Assembly: GCA_947448735.1 (NCBI GenBank)
Contig: CANFOS010000002.1
Span: forward strand, 124,001-188,000
Reading direction: 5' to 3'
From: Comamonadaceae bacterium
Lineage (GTDB): Bacteria > Pseudomonadota > Gammaproteobacteria > Burkholderiales > Burkholderiaceae_C
DNA length: 64,000 nt
In this document: piece by piece, positions 26,701-37,351 of the stretch
Layout: each line of letters begins with the position of its first letter
Position numbering within the stretch: the first letter of the stretch is position 1
The notes under the pieces: model-generated
Databases searched by the model: none
Seen by the model: the letters and a program-made list of their open reading frames with translations, nothing else
Told to the model about the DNA's origin: nothing
Program-made: the position numbers and the translations under genes

Positions 26701-26896
26701 CATATAACTAGGAACAGCTGGTAAAGCTGTTCCGACCTCATGTTGGTGCAAACAGGGCTGGTCTGAGCCATCAGAAGCCGAAAATCAACTTGATATATCG
26801 TTAAAGATATTAAGTACAAATTTAATATTCTTTTGAGATTTAAGTGATCGCTTGCAGAATCCAACGCTTCACCAGTTGTGTTCTCAAGGAGAAATC
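26701..26896 (+). promoter_or_regulatory. AT-rich upstream region of the sulfate transport operon
   Basis: The ~100 bp before sbp are unusually AT-rich for this genome (e.g. GATATATCGTTAAAGATATT, then AAATTTAATATTC). This is the sort of region where a CysB-type activator would bind ahead of cys genes. I see no site clear enough to define. AAGGAG lies 5 nt before the sbp ATG. Confidence 0.35.
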
Positions 26897-27910
26897 ATGA
26901 TTCAACGCCGCAGATGGATTGCAATGTCAGTCGCCACTGCTCTGACTGGCATCGCCTCGGCCAGCATCGCACAGCAGAGTGTCACGCTGCTCAATGTGTC
27001 TTATGACCCAACACGCGAACTGTACGTGGCCTACAACGCTGCTTTTGCCAAACACTGGAAAGCCAAAACCGGCCAGGACGTGACCATCAAGCAGTCGCAC
27101 GGCGGGTCAGGCAAACAGGCGAGGTCCATCATCGACGGGCTGGATGCCGATGTGGCCACGCTGGCGTTGGCGGGCGACACCGATGCGCTGGTCAAAAACG
27201 GCGCCTGGCTGAAGGCTGACTGGCAAAAAAAACTGCCCAACAACTCGTCACCCTACACCTCCACCATCGTGCTGGTGGTGCGCGAAGGCAATCCCAAAGG
27301 CATCAAGGACTGGGACGACCTGATCAAACCCGGCATCAAGGTCATCACGCCGAACCCCAAAACATCGGGCGGTGCCCGCTGGAACTACCTGGCCGCCTGG
27401 GAGTTTGCCAAACGCAAGTACGGCAGTGAGGCAAAAGCCAAAGAGTTTGTCGCCAAGCTGTACGGCAACGTGCCAGTGCTTGACACCGGCGCGCGCGGCT
27501 CGACCATCAGTTTTGCCCAGCGGGCGCAGGGCGACGTGCTGATTGCGTGGGAAAACGAGGCCTACCTGCTTGAAAAGGAATTCAATGCCAAATTCGACGT
27601 GATTGCGCCGTCGCTGAGCATTCTGGCTGAACCGGCAGTTGCCGTCGTCGATAAAAACGTCGACAAAAAAGGTACCCGTGCGGTGGCCGAGGAATACCTG
27701 AATTATTTGTACTCCGAAGAAGGCCAGGACATTGCCGGTAAAAACTTCTACCGTCCAGCGGTCAGTGAAAAAGCAAAAGCCAAATACGCCAAGCAATTTG
27801 CCAAGCTCAACCTGTTCAGCATTGACACGGCCTTTGGCGGCTGGGACAAAGCTGACAAAACGCACTTTGCTGATGGCGGCTCGTTTGACCAAATATACAC
27901 ACGCAAATAG
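26897..27910 (+). CDS. sbp: Periplasmic sulfate-binding protein
   Basis: Solute-binding protein of the sulfate/thiosulfate ABC importer. A Sec signal peptide (about 1-25, ending ASIAQQ) precedes the family start [15 protein letters not shown]. Ligand-loop motifs [11 protein letters not shown] and GARGSTISF are present. Track ORF starts 15 codons earlier, but ATG 26897 has a strong AAGGAG site. Length is 337 aa. cysT follows in 9 bp. Confidence 0.95.
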   Translation: MIQRRRWIAMSVATALTGIASASIAQQSVTLLNVSYDPTRELYVAYNAAFAKHWKAKTGQDVTIKQSHGGSGKQARSIIDGLDADVATLALAGDTDALVKNGAWLKADWQKKLPNNSSPYTSTIVLVVREGNPKGIKDWDDLIKPGIKVITPNPKTSGGARWNYLAAWEFAKRKYGSEAKAKEFVAKLYGNVPVLDTGARGSTISFAQRAQGDVLIAWENEAYLLEKEFNAKFDVIAPSLSILAEPAVAVVDKNVDKKGTRAVAEEYLNYLYSEEGQDIAGKNFYRPAVSEKAKAKYAKQFAKLNLFSIDTAFGGWDKADKTHFADGGSFDQIYTRK

Positions 27911-27919
27911 GCTGGTGGC

Positions 27920-28756
27920 GTGAGTAAACAATCAACGAGGCGCGTGCTGCCCGGCTTCAGGCTGACACTGGGTTACACGCTGTTTTACCTGAGCCTGGTG
28001 GTGCTGATACCGATGTCGGCGCTGTTTTTCAAAACCTTCAGCTTGAGCCTCGATCAGTTTTGGGCTGCTGTCACGTCTGAACGCGTCATGGCGTCGTACC
28101 GCCTGACGTTTGGCGCTTCACTGATTGCCGCGCTGGTCAATCTGGTGTTTGGCCTGCTGCTGGCCTGGGTGCTGGTGCGCTACAGCTTTCCGGGCAAAAA
28201 AATCATTGACGCGCTGGTTGACCTGCCGTTTGCGCTGCCCACTGCGGTGGCAGGTATTTCGTTGACGGCCTTGCTGGCGGGCAACGGCTGGCTGGGCCAG
28301 TACCTGGAGCCACTGGGTATCAAGCTGGCGTTTGTGCCTGCGGGCGTGGTGATTGCGCTGATTTTTATTGGCATTCCTTTCGTGGTGCGTACCGTGCAGC
28401 CAGTGCTGGAAGACTTTGAAAAAGAACTCGAAGAAGCCGCCACCTCACTCGGTGCCAGTCGTCTGCAGATTTTTACCAAAGTCATCCTGCCGCACATTGC
28501 ACCGGCCCTGCTGACGGGTTTTGCCATGGCCTTTGCGCGCGCGATTGGTGAATATGGCTCGGTGATTTTTATTGCGGGTAATGTGCCGCTGGTGTCTGAA
28601 ATCACGCCCCTCATCATCATTGGCAAGCTCGAGCAGTATGACTACGCAGGCGCGACAGCCGTCGCGGTGGTGATGCTGGTCATCTCTTTCGTGTTGCTGC
28701 TCGTCATCAACGCATTGCAAGCCTGGCAGCGGCGCAATACAGGGGCGTCTGCATGA
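27920..28756 (+). CDS. cysT: Sulfate ABC transporter permease CysT (CysU)
   Basis: Inner-membrane permease of the sulfate importer with about six helices and the ABC-permease EAA loop ([21 protein letters not shown]). It starts at GTG 27920. The family motif [14 protein letters not shown] is present. It overlaps cysW by 4 bp (ATGA). Length is 278 aa. Confidence 0.94.
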   Translation: MSKQSTRRVLPGFRLTLGYTLFYLSLVVLIPMSALFFKTFSLSLDQFWAAVTSERVMASYRLTFGASLIAALVNLVFGLLLAWVLVRYSFPGKKIIDALVDLPFALPTAVAGISLTALLAGNGWLGQYLEPLGIKLAFVPAGVVIALIFIGIPFVVRTVQPVLEDFEKELEEAATSLGASRLQIFTKVILPHIAPALLTGFAMAFARAIGEYGSVIFIAGNVPLVSEITPLIIIGKLEQYDYAGATAVAVVMLVISFVLLLVINALQAWQRRNTGASA

Positions 28757-29637
28757 CCTCAACTGCCATCCGTTCAACCACAAGCAGCACGACCGAGTCT
28801 GCTTGGGTGCGCTCCAGCCTGCTGGCAGCTGCCCTGCTGTTTGTGGTGTTGTTTTTGATCCTGCCACTGGCCGCTGTGTTTACCGAGGCGCTGCGCAAAG
28901 GCTTTGGCGCCTATCTGGCAGCGCTGCAAGAACCCGACGCCTGGAGTGCCATCAAACTCACCCTGATCACCGCCGCCATCGCCGTGCCGTTGAACCTGGT
29001 GTTTGGCGTGGCGGCGGCATGGGCGATTGCCAAATACGAGTTTTGGGGCAAGTCGTTTTTAACCACGCTGATAGACCTGCCGTTTTCTGTTTCACCGGTT
29101 GTGGCGGGTCTGATTTATGTGCTGATCTTTGGCGCGCAGGGCTGGTTTGGGCCCTGGCTGATGGCGCATGACATCAAGATCATTTTTGCGGTGCCCGGCA
29201 TTGTGTTGGCGACTGTATTTGTGACCTTTCCCTTCATTGCGCGCGAGCTGATTCCGCTGATGCAGGCGCAGGGCAATGACGAGGAGCAGGCCGCCATCGT
29301 GCTGGGTGCCACCGGTTGGCAAACCTTCTGGTATGTGACGCTGCCCAACATCAAATGGGGGCTGATTTACGGCGTGATTTTGTGCAACGCACGCGCCATG
29401 GGCGAGTTTGGTGCGGTGTCTGTGGTGTCTGGTCACATTCGCGGGCAGACCAACACACTGCCCCTGCACGTCGAGATTTTGTACAACGAATACCAGTCGG
29501 TGGCCGCGTTTGCCGTGGCGTCGCTGCTGGCGATTCTGGCGCTGGTCACGCTGGTCATCAAGTCGGTGGCCGAGTGGCGGCATGAAGCGGACATGAAAGC
29601 TGCAGCAGCGCTGCCGCCTGAGCGCCCCACGGTTTGA
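28753..29637 (+). CDS. cysW: Sulfate ABC transporter permease CysW
   Basis: Second permease of the importer, 294 aa. It has [17 protein letters not shown] in helix 3-4 and the EAA loop [22 protein letters not shown]. The [18 protein letters not shown] segment is characteristic of CysW. It is coupled to cysT, and cysA follows after 9 bp. Confidence 0.94.
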   Translation: MTSTAIRSTTSSTTESAWVRSSLLAAALLFVVLFLILPLAAVFTEALRKGFGAYLAALQEPDAWSAIKLTLITAAIAVPLNLVFGVAAAWAIAKYEFWGKSFLTTLIDLPFSVSPVVAGLIYVLIFGAQGWFGPWLMAHDIKIIFAVPGIVLATVFVTFPFIARELIPLMQAQGNDEEQAAIVLGATGWQTFWYVTLPNIKWGLIYGVILCNARAMGEFGAVSVVSGHIRGQTNTLPLHVEILYNEYQSVAAFAVASLLAILALVTLVIKSVAEWRHEADMKAAAALPPERPTV

Positions 29638-29646
29638 AAGGAAAAA

Positions 29647-30768
29647 ATGAGCATTGAAATCCGCAACATCAGCAAAAATTTTGGCAACTTCAGTGCGCTG
29701 GGCGATGTCAGCCTGGACATCGAATCGGGCGAGCTGGTCGCGCTGCTCGGCCCGTCCGGCTGCGGCAAAACCACCTTGCTGCGCATCATTGCCGGGCTGG
29801 AGACACCAGACCACGGCAGCATTGCCTTCAGCGGCGAAGACACCACCGATGTGCATGTGCGCGAGCGGCAGGTGGGTTTTGTGTTTCAGCATTACGCGCT
29901 GTTTCGCCACATGACGGTGTTCGAAAACGTCGCCTTTGGCCTGCGCATGAAGCCGCGCAGTCTGCGGCCCAGCGAAGCACAGATCAAAGAGAAAGTGCAT
30001 TCGCTCTTGAGTCTCGTTCAGCTTGACTGGCTGGCTGACCGCTTTCCGTCGCAGCTCTCAGGGGGGCAGCGCCAGCGCATTGCCCTGGCGCGTGCCTTGG
30101 CCGTTGAGCCCAAGGTGCTGCTGCTCGACGAACCCTTTGGTGCGCTGGATGCCAAAGTGCGCAAAGAGTTGCGCCGCTGGCTGCGCCGCCTGCACGATGA
30201 CCTGAACGTGACCAGTATTTTTGTCACGCACGACCAGGAAGAAGCGCTGGAAGTGGCTGACCGCGTGGTGCTGATGAACAAGGGCAAAGTTGAGCAGATC
30301 GGCTCGCCCCAAGAGGTGTGGGACCACCCGGCCAGCCCATTTGTGTATGGCTTTTTGGGCGACGTGAACCTGTTTCACGGCCGCGCACATGAGGGAGAAG
30401 TCAATGTTGAAGGCATACGCATCGCCGCACCCGAGCACGACAGCGCGCAAAACGCGAAAGCTTTTGCCTATGTCAGGCCGCACGACATCGACGTACAGCC
30501 CTACACGACGCAAGCGGCTAGAGGCGAGGGCAAGAGCGAAGGAATCATTGCCAAGCTTGACCGCGCCATCGTCATTGGCCCCGTCGCCCGGCTGGAGCTG
30601 ATCCCGAAAGACGACAGCCGACCTTCAGGTGGCCCGCTGGTTGAAACATTGATCGAGGCCCAACTGCCCGCGCAGCAGTTCAGGGAGCTGGGCTTGAGAG
30701 AAGGCGATACCGTGGTGCTGACCCCGCGCAAGGCACGCGTGTTTGTGGATGCAGGGGAGGGGATTTGA
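29647..30768 (+). CDS. cysA: Sulfate ABC transporter ATP-binding protein CysA
   Basis: ATPase of the sulfate/thiosulfate importer. The nucleotide domain (1-235) has Walker [10 protein letters not shown], signature LSGGQRQR, Walker B VLLLDEPF and switch [12 protein letters not shown]. The C-terminal ~130 residues form the TOBE-like regulatory domain ([20 protein letters not shown]). AAAGGA precedes the ATG. Length is 373 aa. Confidence 0.95.
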   Translation: MSIEIRNISKNFGNFSALGDVSLDIESGELVALLGPSGCGKTTLLRIIAGLETPDHGSIAFSGEDTTDVHVRERQVGFVFQHYALFRHMTVFENVAFGLRMKPRSLRPSEAQIKEKVHSLLSLVQLDWLADRFPSQLSGGQRQRIALARALAVEPKVLLLDEPFGALDAKVRKELRRWLRRLHDDLNVTSIFVTHDQEEALEVADRVVLMNKGKVEQIGSPQEVWDHPASPFVYGFLGDVNLFHGRAHEGEVNVEGIRIAAPEHDSAQNAKAFAYVRPHDIDVQPYTTQAARGEGKSEGIIAKLDRAIVIGPVARLELIPKDDSRPSGGPLVETLIEAQLPAQQFRELGLREGDTVVLTPRKARVFVDAGEGI

Positions 30769-30800
30769 GTGGGCTTAGCGGCTCAAAACCAGCACTTTTA

Positions 30801-30860
30801 TCATTAAAAATACCTAAGACCCAATAAATGCATGGGCTTGCAGCTCCTGAATAAATAGCG
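30801..30860 (-). repeat. Interspersed GCTAT...AGCTGC repeat, reverse orientation
   Basis: Read on the minus strand: CGCTATTTATTCAGGAGCTG, then GCAAGCCCATGCATTTATTGGGTCTTAGG. The TATTCAGGAGCTGC core is shared with the leuS copy at 36683. It lies between convergent cysA and the BLUF gene and fills most of that 102-bp gap. Confidence 0.65.
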
Positions 30861-30870
30861 ACGACTCGCT

Positions 30871-31299
30871 TCAAATCACAGGCGCATTCATCACCTTGCC
30901 TGCGGCAATCAGGGCATCAATCTTCGCCATCACTTCTTCAGCTGTCGCGGTGTAGGGGTCAAAAGCGGTTTGTTGGGGGTGGGCAGCTTCTTCATCTGAC
31001 AGCTGGCCCATGTCCACATGCGCCATGGCCCATTTGCCGTAGCGGCGCCGGCTGATGCTTTCTTGCTGTTGAAGCACGACCTTGTGATGCCGTTTGTCAA
31101 GCGCGATGCGCGCGTACAGGGCGTCTACCTGGCTGCGCTCGCCTTCGAGCACCTGCAAATACAAGCCGCGTCCTTGGCACAGCACGCCGGTGATGCCGTT
31201 GGCCGGGTTGTGCGCCTGCGCGCTGCGCAGGATGGTTCCGGTGACGGCCGTGGTGACCGGGCCTACAGCGGTGCTCACATAAATGATGCGGCTTAGCAT
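30871..31299 (-). CDS. BLUF-domain blue-light sensor
   Basis: BLUF proteins bind FAD and switch a hydrogen-bond network on blue light. All key residues are visible in 142 aa: the Tyr in RIIYVSTA, the Asn in AHNPANGITGVL, the Gln in GLYLQVLEGE and the semi-conserved Trp/Met region GKWAMAHV. The long track ORF overlaps fur; ATG 31299 begins MLSRIIYV, where BLUF domains normally start. About 40 residues follow the domain, rich in Ala, with no output domain. Being within 5 kb of the photosynthesis superoperon, a role like AppA/PpsR light control is conceivable. Confidence 0.9.
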   Translation of the reverse strand: MLSRIIYVSTAVGPVTTAVTGTILRSAQAHNPANGITGVLCQGRGLYLQVLEGERSQVDALYARIALDKRHHKVVLQQQESISRRRYGKWAMAHVDMGQLSDEEAAHPQQTAFDPYTATAEEVMAKIDALIAAGKVMNAPVI

Positions 31300-31339
31300 G
31301 GTGCGTTCATCGTGATTTTTCCTTTGCCAGAGCTTTGGC

Positions 31340-31792
31340 TCAGGCGTGATGGTGCCGCACCGGCGTGTCACCGCGGTTGGGGCATTTGTCTTTGGTGCAA
31401 TTGGCATAAATCGACAGCGAGTGGTCGGCGATGGCAAAGCCTTTGGCTTTGGCCACCGCGTGCTGGCGCTTTTCGATTTCTGCGTCGTAAAACTCTTCAA
31501 CCTTGCCGCAGTCCAGACACACCAGGTGGTCGTGGTGCTGGCCTTCGTTCAGCTCATACACGGCTTTGCCAGACTCAAAATTGCTGCGATTGAGCAAGCC
31601 TGCCTGTTCGAACTGCGTCAACACCCGGTAGACGGTGGCCAGGCCGACGTCAGAGCGTTCTTCCAGCAGTACCCGAAACACGTCTTCAGCGGTCATGTGG
31701 CGCTGCTTGCCCACCTGAAAGATTTCAAGAATCTTCAGTCGCGGCAAAGTGGCCTTCAGGCCCGTATTTTTCAGGTCTTTGATGTTGCTCAT
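31340..31792 (-). CDS. fur: Ferric uptake regulator Fur
   Basis: Iron-responsive repressor, 150 aa. The winged-helix domain includes [11 protein letters not shown] and [16 protein letters not shown], and the metal/dimerisation domain [16 protein letters not shown] plus the C-terminal [10 protein letters not shown]. Track ORF starts upstream, but ATG 31792 gives [15 protein letters not shown], as in beta-proteobacterial Fur. It is divergent from bamE, an arrangement common in this group. Confidence 0.95.
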   Translation of the reverse strand: MSNIKDLKNTGLKATLPRLKILEIFQVGKQRHMTAEDVFRVLLEERSDVGLATVYRVLTQFEQAGLLNRSNFESGKAVYELNEGQHHDHLVCLDCGKVEEFYDAEIEKRQHAVAKAKGFAIADHSLSIYANCTKDKCPNRGDTPVRHHHA

Positions 31793-31886
31793 GTGTTTTT
31801 CCTCGGCCAAAGTACGCGCCTGCCCGCCAAGCATTGCAAAATACCCAGCCGCTACAATGAATCATCATATCGCCACCGGCTCCCTC

Positions 31887-32495
31887 ATGACCGAAACACA
31901 CCGCTCTACCCAAGCCCCAGCGCGCCCGTTGTTTGGCCTTGCGGTGCTGTCCTGCCTGACGCTGGTCATTGGCTTGTCTGGTTGCAGCAGCATCGATACA
32001 AGCAGCCTGAGCACCAGCAAGATCAACCCTGTGAACTGGATCACGCCTTACCGCGTCGACATCATTCAGGGCAACTTCCTGTCCAAAGAACAGGTGGGCA
32101 TGCTCAAGACCGGCATGAGCCGCGCACAGGTCAAAGACACGCTCGGCACTCCCTTGGTGTCCAGCTTGTTTCACCAGGACCGCTGGGACTATGTTTTTAC
32201 CTTGAAGCGCCAAGGTGTTGAGCCCCAATCTTACAAATACACCGTGTATTTCAAAGGAGACGAGCTGGAGCGCTTTGAGGGCGACACCATGCCCACCGAA
32301 GCTGAGTTCATTGCCACCCTCGCGTCTGCGCGCAAGTTTGGCAAAGCGCTCCCACTTGAGGCGACAGAAGAGCAGCTCAAAGCGGCCGAAAAATCCACCC
32401 CATCGAACGCGGCAACCACTGATGCCGGCAACACCGGAGCCCAAGCGCCTGCACCGGCCACGGTGTACCCACCGCTAGAAGGTACCACCCGGTGA
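31887..32495 (+). CDS. bamE: Outer membrane assembly lipoprotein BamE (OmlA/SmpA)
   Basis: Lipoprotein component of the BAM complex for outer-membrane protein insertion. Lipobox LSGC follows a hydrophobic signal; the BamE fold motifs [22 protein letters not shown] and [19 protein letters not shown] are clear. The C-terminal ~60 residues are Ala/Pro/Thr-rich and not part of the core domain, making the protein (202 aa) longer than the E. coli one. ATG 31887 is chosen; an in-frame ATG at 31857 is possible. Overlaps dapB. Confidence 0.93.
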   Translation: MTETHRSTQAPARPLFGLAVLSCLTLVIGLSGCSSIDTSSLSTSKINPVNWITPYRVDIIQGNFLSKEQVGMLKTGMSRAQVKDTLGTPLVSSLFHQDRWDYVFTLKRQGVEPQSYKYTVYFKGDELERFEGDTMPTEAEFIATLASARKFGKALPLEATEEQLKAAEKSTPSNAATTDAGNTGAQAPAPATVYPPLEGTTR

Positions 32496-33316
32496 GCGCG
32501 GCTAAAGCGCACGCCATTGCCGTAGCCGGTGCCACTGGCCGCATGGGCCGCATGCTGATCGAAGCCATCACCCAAAGCAACGACTGTCAGCTCAGTGGCG
32601 CGCTGGACGTCGCGGGCGGCCCCGGCATTGGCAGCGATGCCGCGGCTTTTACAGGCCGGTCTGCCGGCGTGGCGATTGCCTCGGACATGCGCCAGGGCCT
32701 GCAACACGCCGGCGTTTTGATCGATTTCACCCGCCCCGAAGGCACCATGGCGCATCTGGCCGTCTGCCGCGAGCTGGGCGTGAACATGGTGATTGGCACG
32801 ACCGGCTTTAGCGACGCGCAAAAAGCTGAAATTCTTGATGCTGCCAAACACATCGCCATCGTCATGGCGCCGAACATGAGCGTGGGCGTGAACGTCACAC
32901 TCAAGCTGCTCGAAATGGCGGCCAAGGCGTTGAGCACGGGCTACGACATCGAGATTGTTGAAACGCACCACCGCCACAAGGTCGATGCCCCGTCGGGCAC
33001 CGCCCTGAAAATGGGTGAAGTCATTGCGGCCGCGCTGGGCCGTGACCTGAAAGAATGCGGCGTGTTGTCCCGTGAGGGTGTGACCGGCGAGCGCGACCCC
33101 TCAACCATCGGCTTTGCTGCCGTGCGCGGCGGCGACGTGGTGGGCGACCATAACGTGATGTTTTTGGGGGACGGCGAGCGCATTGAAATCACCCACAAAT
33201 CATCGAGCCGCACCACCTATGCCCAGGGCAGCTTGCGGGCGGCGCGCTTTTTGGCGGGCAAATCCTCGGGTTTGTTTGACATGTTTGATGTGCTTGATCT
33301 CAAGTCGATGGCCTGA
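32492..33316 (+). CDS. dapB: 4-hydroxy-tetrahydrodipicolinate reductase
   Basis: DapB performs the NAD(P)H-dependent reduction in lysine and diaminopimelate biosynthesis. The nucleotide-binding motif [17 protein letters not shown], the catalytic [19 protein letters not shown] and the [18 protein letters not shown] region are conserved. It starts with GTG overlapping the bamE stop (GTGA). Length 274 aa is normal. Confidence 0.96.
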   Translation: MSAAKAHAIAVAGATGRMGRMLIEAITQSNDCQLSGALDVAGGPGIGSDAAAFTGRSAGVAIASDMRQGLQHAGVLIDFTRPEGTMAHLAVCRELGVNMVIGTTGFSDAQKAEILDAAKHIAIVMAPNMSVGVNVTLKLLEMAAKALSTGYDIEIVETHHRHKVDAPSGTALKMGEVIAAALGRDLKECGVLSREGVTGERDPSTIGFAAVRGGDVVGDHNVMFLGDGERIEITHKSSSRTTYAQGSLRAARFLAGKSSGLFDMFDVLDLKSMA

Positions 33317-33352
33317 GCAGCACACGCAAGCAGCACATAAAGCGAGCAACCG

Positions 33353-33997
33353 GTGAATTTCATGAGCTTGATGACCCAAGGCGGCGCCGTCAGCGTGATC
33401 GTGGCGGTAGTGCTGCTGCTGATGTCAATCGCCAGCTGGGTCGTGATTTTGTGGAAAGCCTGGCTGCTCAAACGCGCGGTGGGCGACGTGGCGCGCAGCG
33501 CGGCAGCATTCTGGCAGTCGGCCAGCGTTGCGGAAGGCGCTGAAAAAGTAGCCCTCTTTGACCGCGAGGCACTGCTCCTGCCTTTGATATCAGCCAGCAA
33601 CATGGCGGCGGGCAACACACTGGCCACGCGGGGTGACAAGTCCCAGCAGCTCACCCGCGTGCTGCGCGACGCGCTGCACAAAATTTTGCTCAAGCTGCAA
33701 TATGGGCAGGTGCTGCTGGCCACCGTTGGGTCTACCGCGCCTTTTGTGGGCTTGCTGGGCACCGTCTGGGGTATTTATCACGCGTTGATGGCGATTGCCT
33801 CAAGCGGGCAAATCACCATCGACAAGGTGTCTGGCCCGGTGGGTGAGGCGCTCATCATGACGGCAGCAGGCCTGGCCGTGGCGATTCCAGCCGTGCTGGC
33901 GTACAACATTTTTGGGCGTTATATCAATCGCATTGAGGCTGACTTGGAAGGGTTTGCGCGTGACCTGCGTGAGCTGTTGATTCAGGAAGTTAAATGA
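33353..33997 (+). CDS. MotA/TolQ/ExbB proton channel family protein
   Basis: Inner-membrane proton channel subunit energising outer-membrane processes with the TolR/ExbD partner. Three helices: near 10-32, then the pair beginning TVGSTAPFVGLLGTVWGIYHAL and VGEALIMTAAGLAVAIPAVLAYN, the family core. GTG 33353 (MNFMSLMTQGG) fits the family start better than ATG 33362. Whether it is TolQ or ExbB cannot be decided without TolA/TonB context. Coupled to the next gene by ATGA. Confidence 0.92.
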   Translation: MNFMSLMTQGGAVSVIVAVVLLLMSIASWVVILWKAWLLKRAVGDVARSAAAFWQSASVAEGAEKVALFDREALLLPLISASNMAAGNTLATRGDKSQQLTRVLRDALHKILLKLQYGQVLLATVGSTAPFVGLLGTVWGIYHALMAIASSGQITIDKVSGPVGEALIMTAAGLAVAIPAVLAYNIFGRYINRIEADLEGFARDLRELLIQEVK

Positions 33998-34446
33998 GTT
34001 TCGGTCGTTTAGAGCGCACCAAAGGCTCTGAGCCGATGAGCGAGATCAACGTCACGCCGATGGTTGATGTGATGCTGGTGCTGCTGGTGATTTTCATGTT
34101 GACGGCGCCGCTGATGGCCAGCTCTATCAAGCTTGACCTGCCCAAGACTGACGCTGCCAAAGCGTCGGAAGCGCCAAAATTTGTGACGTTGGTGGTCGAC
34201 AAGACCGGCCAGACTTTCCTCAATGATCAGCCCATCGCGCTGGATGCCCTGAAAACCAGCCTGACCCAAACCGCCGTCAAAACGCCTGACACTGAAGTAC
34301 AACTGCGCGCCGACGAGGCCGTGCCCTACGGCAAGGTGGTGGAGGTGATGGGTGTCGCGCAAAAAGCCGGCTTGAACCGCATTGGTTTTGTGGCCGATCC
34401 ACCCGCCTCGACACCCCGCCCAGCGTCGTCCCCGACCACTCGTTGA
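33994..34446 (+). CDS. ExbD/TolR family biopolymer transport protein
   Basis: Partner of the upstream channel; 150 aa. One membrane helix carries the essential Asp in NVTPMVDVMLVLLVIFMLTAP. The periplasmic domain ends with VPYGKVVEVMGVAQKAGLNRIGFV, standard for this family. The tail is Pro/Ser-rich. A terminator-like hairpin follows at 34497. Confidence 0.93.
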   Translation: MSFGRLERTKGSEPMSEINVTPMVDVMLVLLVIFMLTAPLMASSIKLDLPKTDAAKASEAPKFVTLVVDKTGQTFLNDQPIALDALKTSLTQTAVKTPDTEVQLRADEAVPYGKVVEVMGVAQKAGLNRIGFVADPPASTPRPASSPTTR

Positions 34447-34496
34447 TCCGCCTGGGTCCGCATCTAAAATCCGTGATTCGCAGCCATGTGCTGCTT

Positions 34497-34528
34497 GGCC
34501 TGCCTGACCCGCTGTAACAGGCCTTTTT
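34497..34528 (+). terminator. Intrinsic terminator before leuS
   Basis: GGCCTG (34497-34502) pairs with CAGGCC (34518-34523) and is followed by TTTTT. The loop is 15 nt and may contain extra pairing. It separates dapB-tolQR from leuS. Confidence 0.55.
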
Positions 34529-34569
34529 CGCTAGTTGCCCGCTCTTTTCCCGCCCCAGAATGACTTTCC

Positions 34570-37329
34570 ATGCACGCCACAGAACAAACCAAGCCGTATA
34601 ACCACAAGCCTGTTGAAGCCGCCGCCCAAACCCACTGGACGGCTAACCATGCCTACCGTGTTGAAAACCACGACAGCGCCAGCAAACCGCTGGGCAAGTA
34701 CTACGCTTGCTCTATGCTGCCTTACCCCAGCGGCAAGCTGCACATGGGCCACGTGCGCAACTACACCATCAACGACATGCTGACCCGCTACTTGCGCATG
34801 AAGGGTTACAACGTGCTGATGCCGATGGGCTGGGACGCATTTGGCTTGCCAGCTGAAAACGCCGCCATGAAAAACGGCGTGCCGCCCGCCCAATGGACCT
34901 ACGACAACATCGCCTACATGAAGCAGCAGATGCAGGCACTGGGCCTGGCGATTGACTGGAGCCGCGAGGTCGCCACCTGCGATGCGAGTTATTACAAATG
35001 GAACCAGTGGCTGTTTTTGAAGATGCTGGAAAAAGGCATCGCCTACCGCAAGACGCAAGTCGTGAACTGGGACCCGATTGACCAGACGGTGCTGGCCAAT
35101 GAACAAGTGATTGACGGCAAGGGCTGGCGCACTGGTGCGGTGGTTGAAAAGCGCGAAATTCCGGGTTATTACCTGAAGATCACCGACTACGCCGAAGAGT
35201 TGCTGGGCCATGTCAAGGACGGCTTGCCGGGCTGGCCTGAGCGTGTCAAGCTGATGCAGGAAAACTGGATTGGCAAAAGCGAAGGTGTGCGCTTTGCATT
35301 TACCCATGACATCAAAAATGCAGCGGGGCACTTGATCGGCGACGGCAAGATGTACGTCTTCACCACCCGCGCCGACACCATCATGGGTGTCACGTTTTGC
35401 GCCGTGGCCCCTGAGCATCCGCTGGCGCTGCATGCGGCACTGAGCAACACCAGGCTTGCTGCGTTCATCGAAGACTGCAAGTCCGGCGGCACCACAGAAG
35501 CCGAGTTGGCCACGCAAGAAAAAAAAGGTGAGCGCACCGGTTTGTTGGTGACCCATCCTTTGAGCGGCGAGCAGGTTGAAGTGTGGGTGGGCAACTATGT
35601 GCTGATGAGCTACGGCGACGGTGCGGTGATGGGTGTGCCGGCGCATGACGAGCGGGACTTTGAGTTTGCAAACAAATACGGTTTGCCTATCAAGCAGGTC
35701 ACCGACTTCAAAGGCCAGGTCTTTAGCAGCACCGTGTGGGCCGACTGGTATGGCGACAAACAGCGGGGCGTGGCCGTCAACTCCGGCAAATACAACGGCC
35801 TGGCCTTCAAAGCCGCGGTTGATGCGGTCGCTGCCGACCTGATGGCCAAAAACCTGGGCGAGAAAAAAACCACCTGGCGCTTGCGCGACTGGGGTGTGAG
35901 CCGCCAGCGCTACTGGGGCACGCCGATTCCCATCATCCACTGTGCCGAACACGGCGCTGTGCCCGTGCCTGAAAAAGACCTGCCCGTCGTGCTGCCGCAA
36001 GACTGCGTGCCGGATGGCTCGGGTAACCCGCTGCTCAAGCACGAAGGTTTTCATGCCGGTGTGGTGTGCCCCGTGTGCGGCAAGCCCGGTCGGCGCGAGA
36101 CAGACACGATGGATACCTTTGTCGATTCGTCCTGGTATTACATGCGGTATTGTGATCCTGCAAATGCAGACAAGATGGTCGCAGAAGGCGCGAACTACTG
36201 GATGCCGATGGACCAGTACATCGGCGGCATTGAACATGCGATTTTGCATTTGCTCTACGCCCGCTTCTGGACCAAAGTCATGCGCGATATTGGCCTGGTC
36301 AAAGCCGACGAGCCGTTTACCAAGCTGCTGACGCAAGGCATGGTGCTCAACCATATTTATTCGCGCAAAACCGACAAGGGCGGCGTGGACTACTTCTGGC
36401 CGAAAGAGGTCGAAGACATTCATGATGCCGATGGCAAGGTGCGTACCGCCAAACGAAAAACCGACGGCCTGATCGTGAACTACGAAGGCGTCGGCACGAT
36501 GAGCAAAAGCAAAAATAACGGTGTTGACCCGCAGGACCTGATTGAAAAATACGGTGCGGACACGGCGCGGCTGTACACCATGTTCACCGCACCGCCCGAG
36601 GCCACGCTGGAGTGGAACGATGCGGGTGTTGAGGGGAGTTACCGCTTCTTGCGCCGCGTCTGGAATTTTGGTGCCAAGCTAAATGCTATGTATTCAGGAG
36701 CTGCTCGCCCAAGTATTGAATGGTCTACAGGCAGTTTTGGCAAGGAAATCAAGTCTTTGAGGCTGGAGATCCACACGGTGCTCAAGCAAATTGACTACGA
36801 CTACCAGCGTATGCAGTACAACACTGTCGTCTCGGGTTCGATGAAACTTCTGAACGCGCTTGAAGACAACCTTTCTACCCCCACGCCGGTCGCTTCGCCT
36901 ACCACGCTGCCCCCCGAGGGGGAGTCCCCACCTCAGGGCGGCCTGTCGGCGGGGCAACCTGATGCCACAGACGCATTCAACGCTGCCCTGCATGAAGGCT
37001 TCAACATCCTGCTGCGCTGCCTGTACCCGTGCGCGCCCCATCTGGCGCATGCACTGTGGGTAGATTTGGGCTATGCCAAAGACCACGGCGATCTGCTTGA
37101 CGCACCGTGGCCGCAGGTGGACGCCAGCGCCTTGACGCAGGACGAAATCGAGCTGATGCTGCAAATCAATGGCAAGCTGCGTGGCTCGGTCACGGTCAGC
37201 GCAACAGCAGACAAACAGGCGATCGAAGCCGCTGCGTTGGCCACAGACGCTTTCATCAAGCAGGCCGCAGGCGCTGCACCCAAAAAGGTGATTGTTGTGC
37301 CGGGCCGACTGATCAACATCGTGGTGTGA
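34570..37329 (+). CDS. leuS: Leucyl-tRNA synthetase with two repeat-derived insertions
   Basis: Class I aminoacyl-tRNA synthetase charging tRNA-Leu. The HIGH motif appears as PSGKLHMGH, the editing (CP1) domain includes [13 protein letters not shown] and [12 protein letters not shown], and the KMSKS motif is TMSKSKNNG. At 919 aa it is longer than usual (about 860-880). Two extra stretches explain this: residues ~705-724 ([15 protein letters not shown]) and ~771-795 ([20 protein letters not shown]), each encoded by an interspersed repeat inserted in frame in the C-terminal anticodon-binding part. The gene is otherwise intact and presumably essential. Confidence 0.96.
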   Translation: MHATEQTKPYNHKPVEAAAQTHWTANHAYRVENHDSASKPLGKYYACSMLPYPSGKLHMGHVRNYTINDMLTRYLRMKGYNVLMPMGWDAFGLPAENAAMKNGVPPAQWTYDNIAYMKQQMQALGLAIDWSREVATCDASYYKWNQWLFLKMLEKGIAYRKTQVVNWDPIDQTVLANEQVIDGKGWRTGAVVEKREIPGYYLKITDYAEELLGHVKDGLPGWPERVKLMQENWIGKSEGVRFAFTHDIKNAAGHLIGDGKMYVFTTRADTIMGVTFCAVAPEHPLALHAALSNTRLAAFIEDCKSGGTTEAELATQEKKGERTGLLVTHPLSGEQVEVWVGNYVLMSYGDGAVMGVPAHDERDFEFANKYGLPIKQVTDFKGQVFSSTVWADWYGDKQRGVAVNSGKYNGLAFKAAVDAVAADLMAKNLGEKKTTWRLRDWGVSRQRYWGTPIPIIHCAEHGAVPVPEKDLPVVLPQDCVPDGSGNPLLKHEGFHAGVVCPVCGKPGRRETDTMDTFVDSSWYYMRYCDPANADKMVAEGANYWMPMDQYIGGIEHAILHLLYARFWTKVMRDIGLVKADEPFTKLLTQGMVLNHIYSRKTDKGGVDYFWPKEVEDIHDADGKVRTAKRKTDGLIVNYEGVGTMSKSKNNGVDPQDLIEKYGADTARLYTMFTAPPEATLEWNDAGVEGSYRFLRRVWNFGAKLNAMYSGAARPSIEWSTGSFGKEIKSLRLEIHTVLKQIDYDYQRMQYNTVVSGSMKLLNALEDNLSTPTPVASPTTLPPEGESPPQGGLSAGQPDATDAFNAALHEGFNILLRCLYPCAPHLAHALWVDLGYAKDHGDLLDAPWPQVDASALTQDEIELMLQINGKLRGSVTVSATADKQAIEAAALATDAFIKQAAGAAPKKVIVVPGRLINIVV
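36683..36740 (+). repeat. GCTAT...AGCTGCT repeat inside leuS
   Basis: ATGCTATGTATTCAGGAGCT then GCTCGCCCAAGTATTGAATGGTCTACAGGC. The block GGAGCTGCTCGCCCAA also occurs in the copy within the MocR gene at 57664, so two unrelated genes share it. It is read in frame here. Confidence 0.75.
36881..36955 (+). repeat. Second-family repeat (CCCCCCGAGGGGG) inside leuS
   Basis: Contains GTCGCTTCGC followed by CGCTGCCCCCCGAGGGGG and then GGGCGGCC. The same ordered blocks occur in the glutathione S-transferase gene at 60469. The C-run/G-run forms a tight palindrome. Read in frame as Pro/Thr/Gly-rich sequence. Confidence 0.75.
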
Positions 37330-37351
37330 AACCCATAACCGAGGAACAAGC

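Noticed and set aside
29092-30000. 302-codon minus-strand ORF opposite cysW/cysA
   Set aside because: Shadow frame: composition very rich in His, Gln and Arg, and fully covered by sulfate-transport genes.
34531-36423. 630-codon ORF on the minus strand opposite leuS
   Set aside because: It mirrors leuS codon bias, resembles no protein I know, and lies wholly antisense to a clear essential gene.
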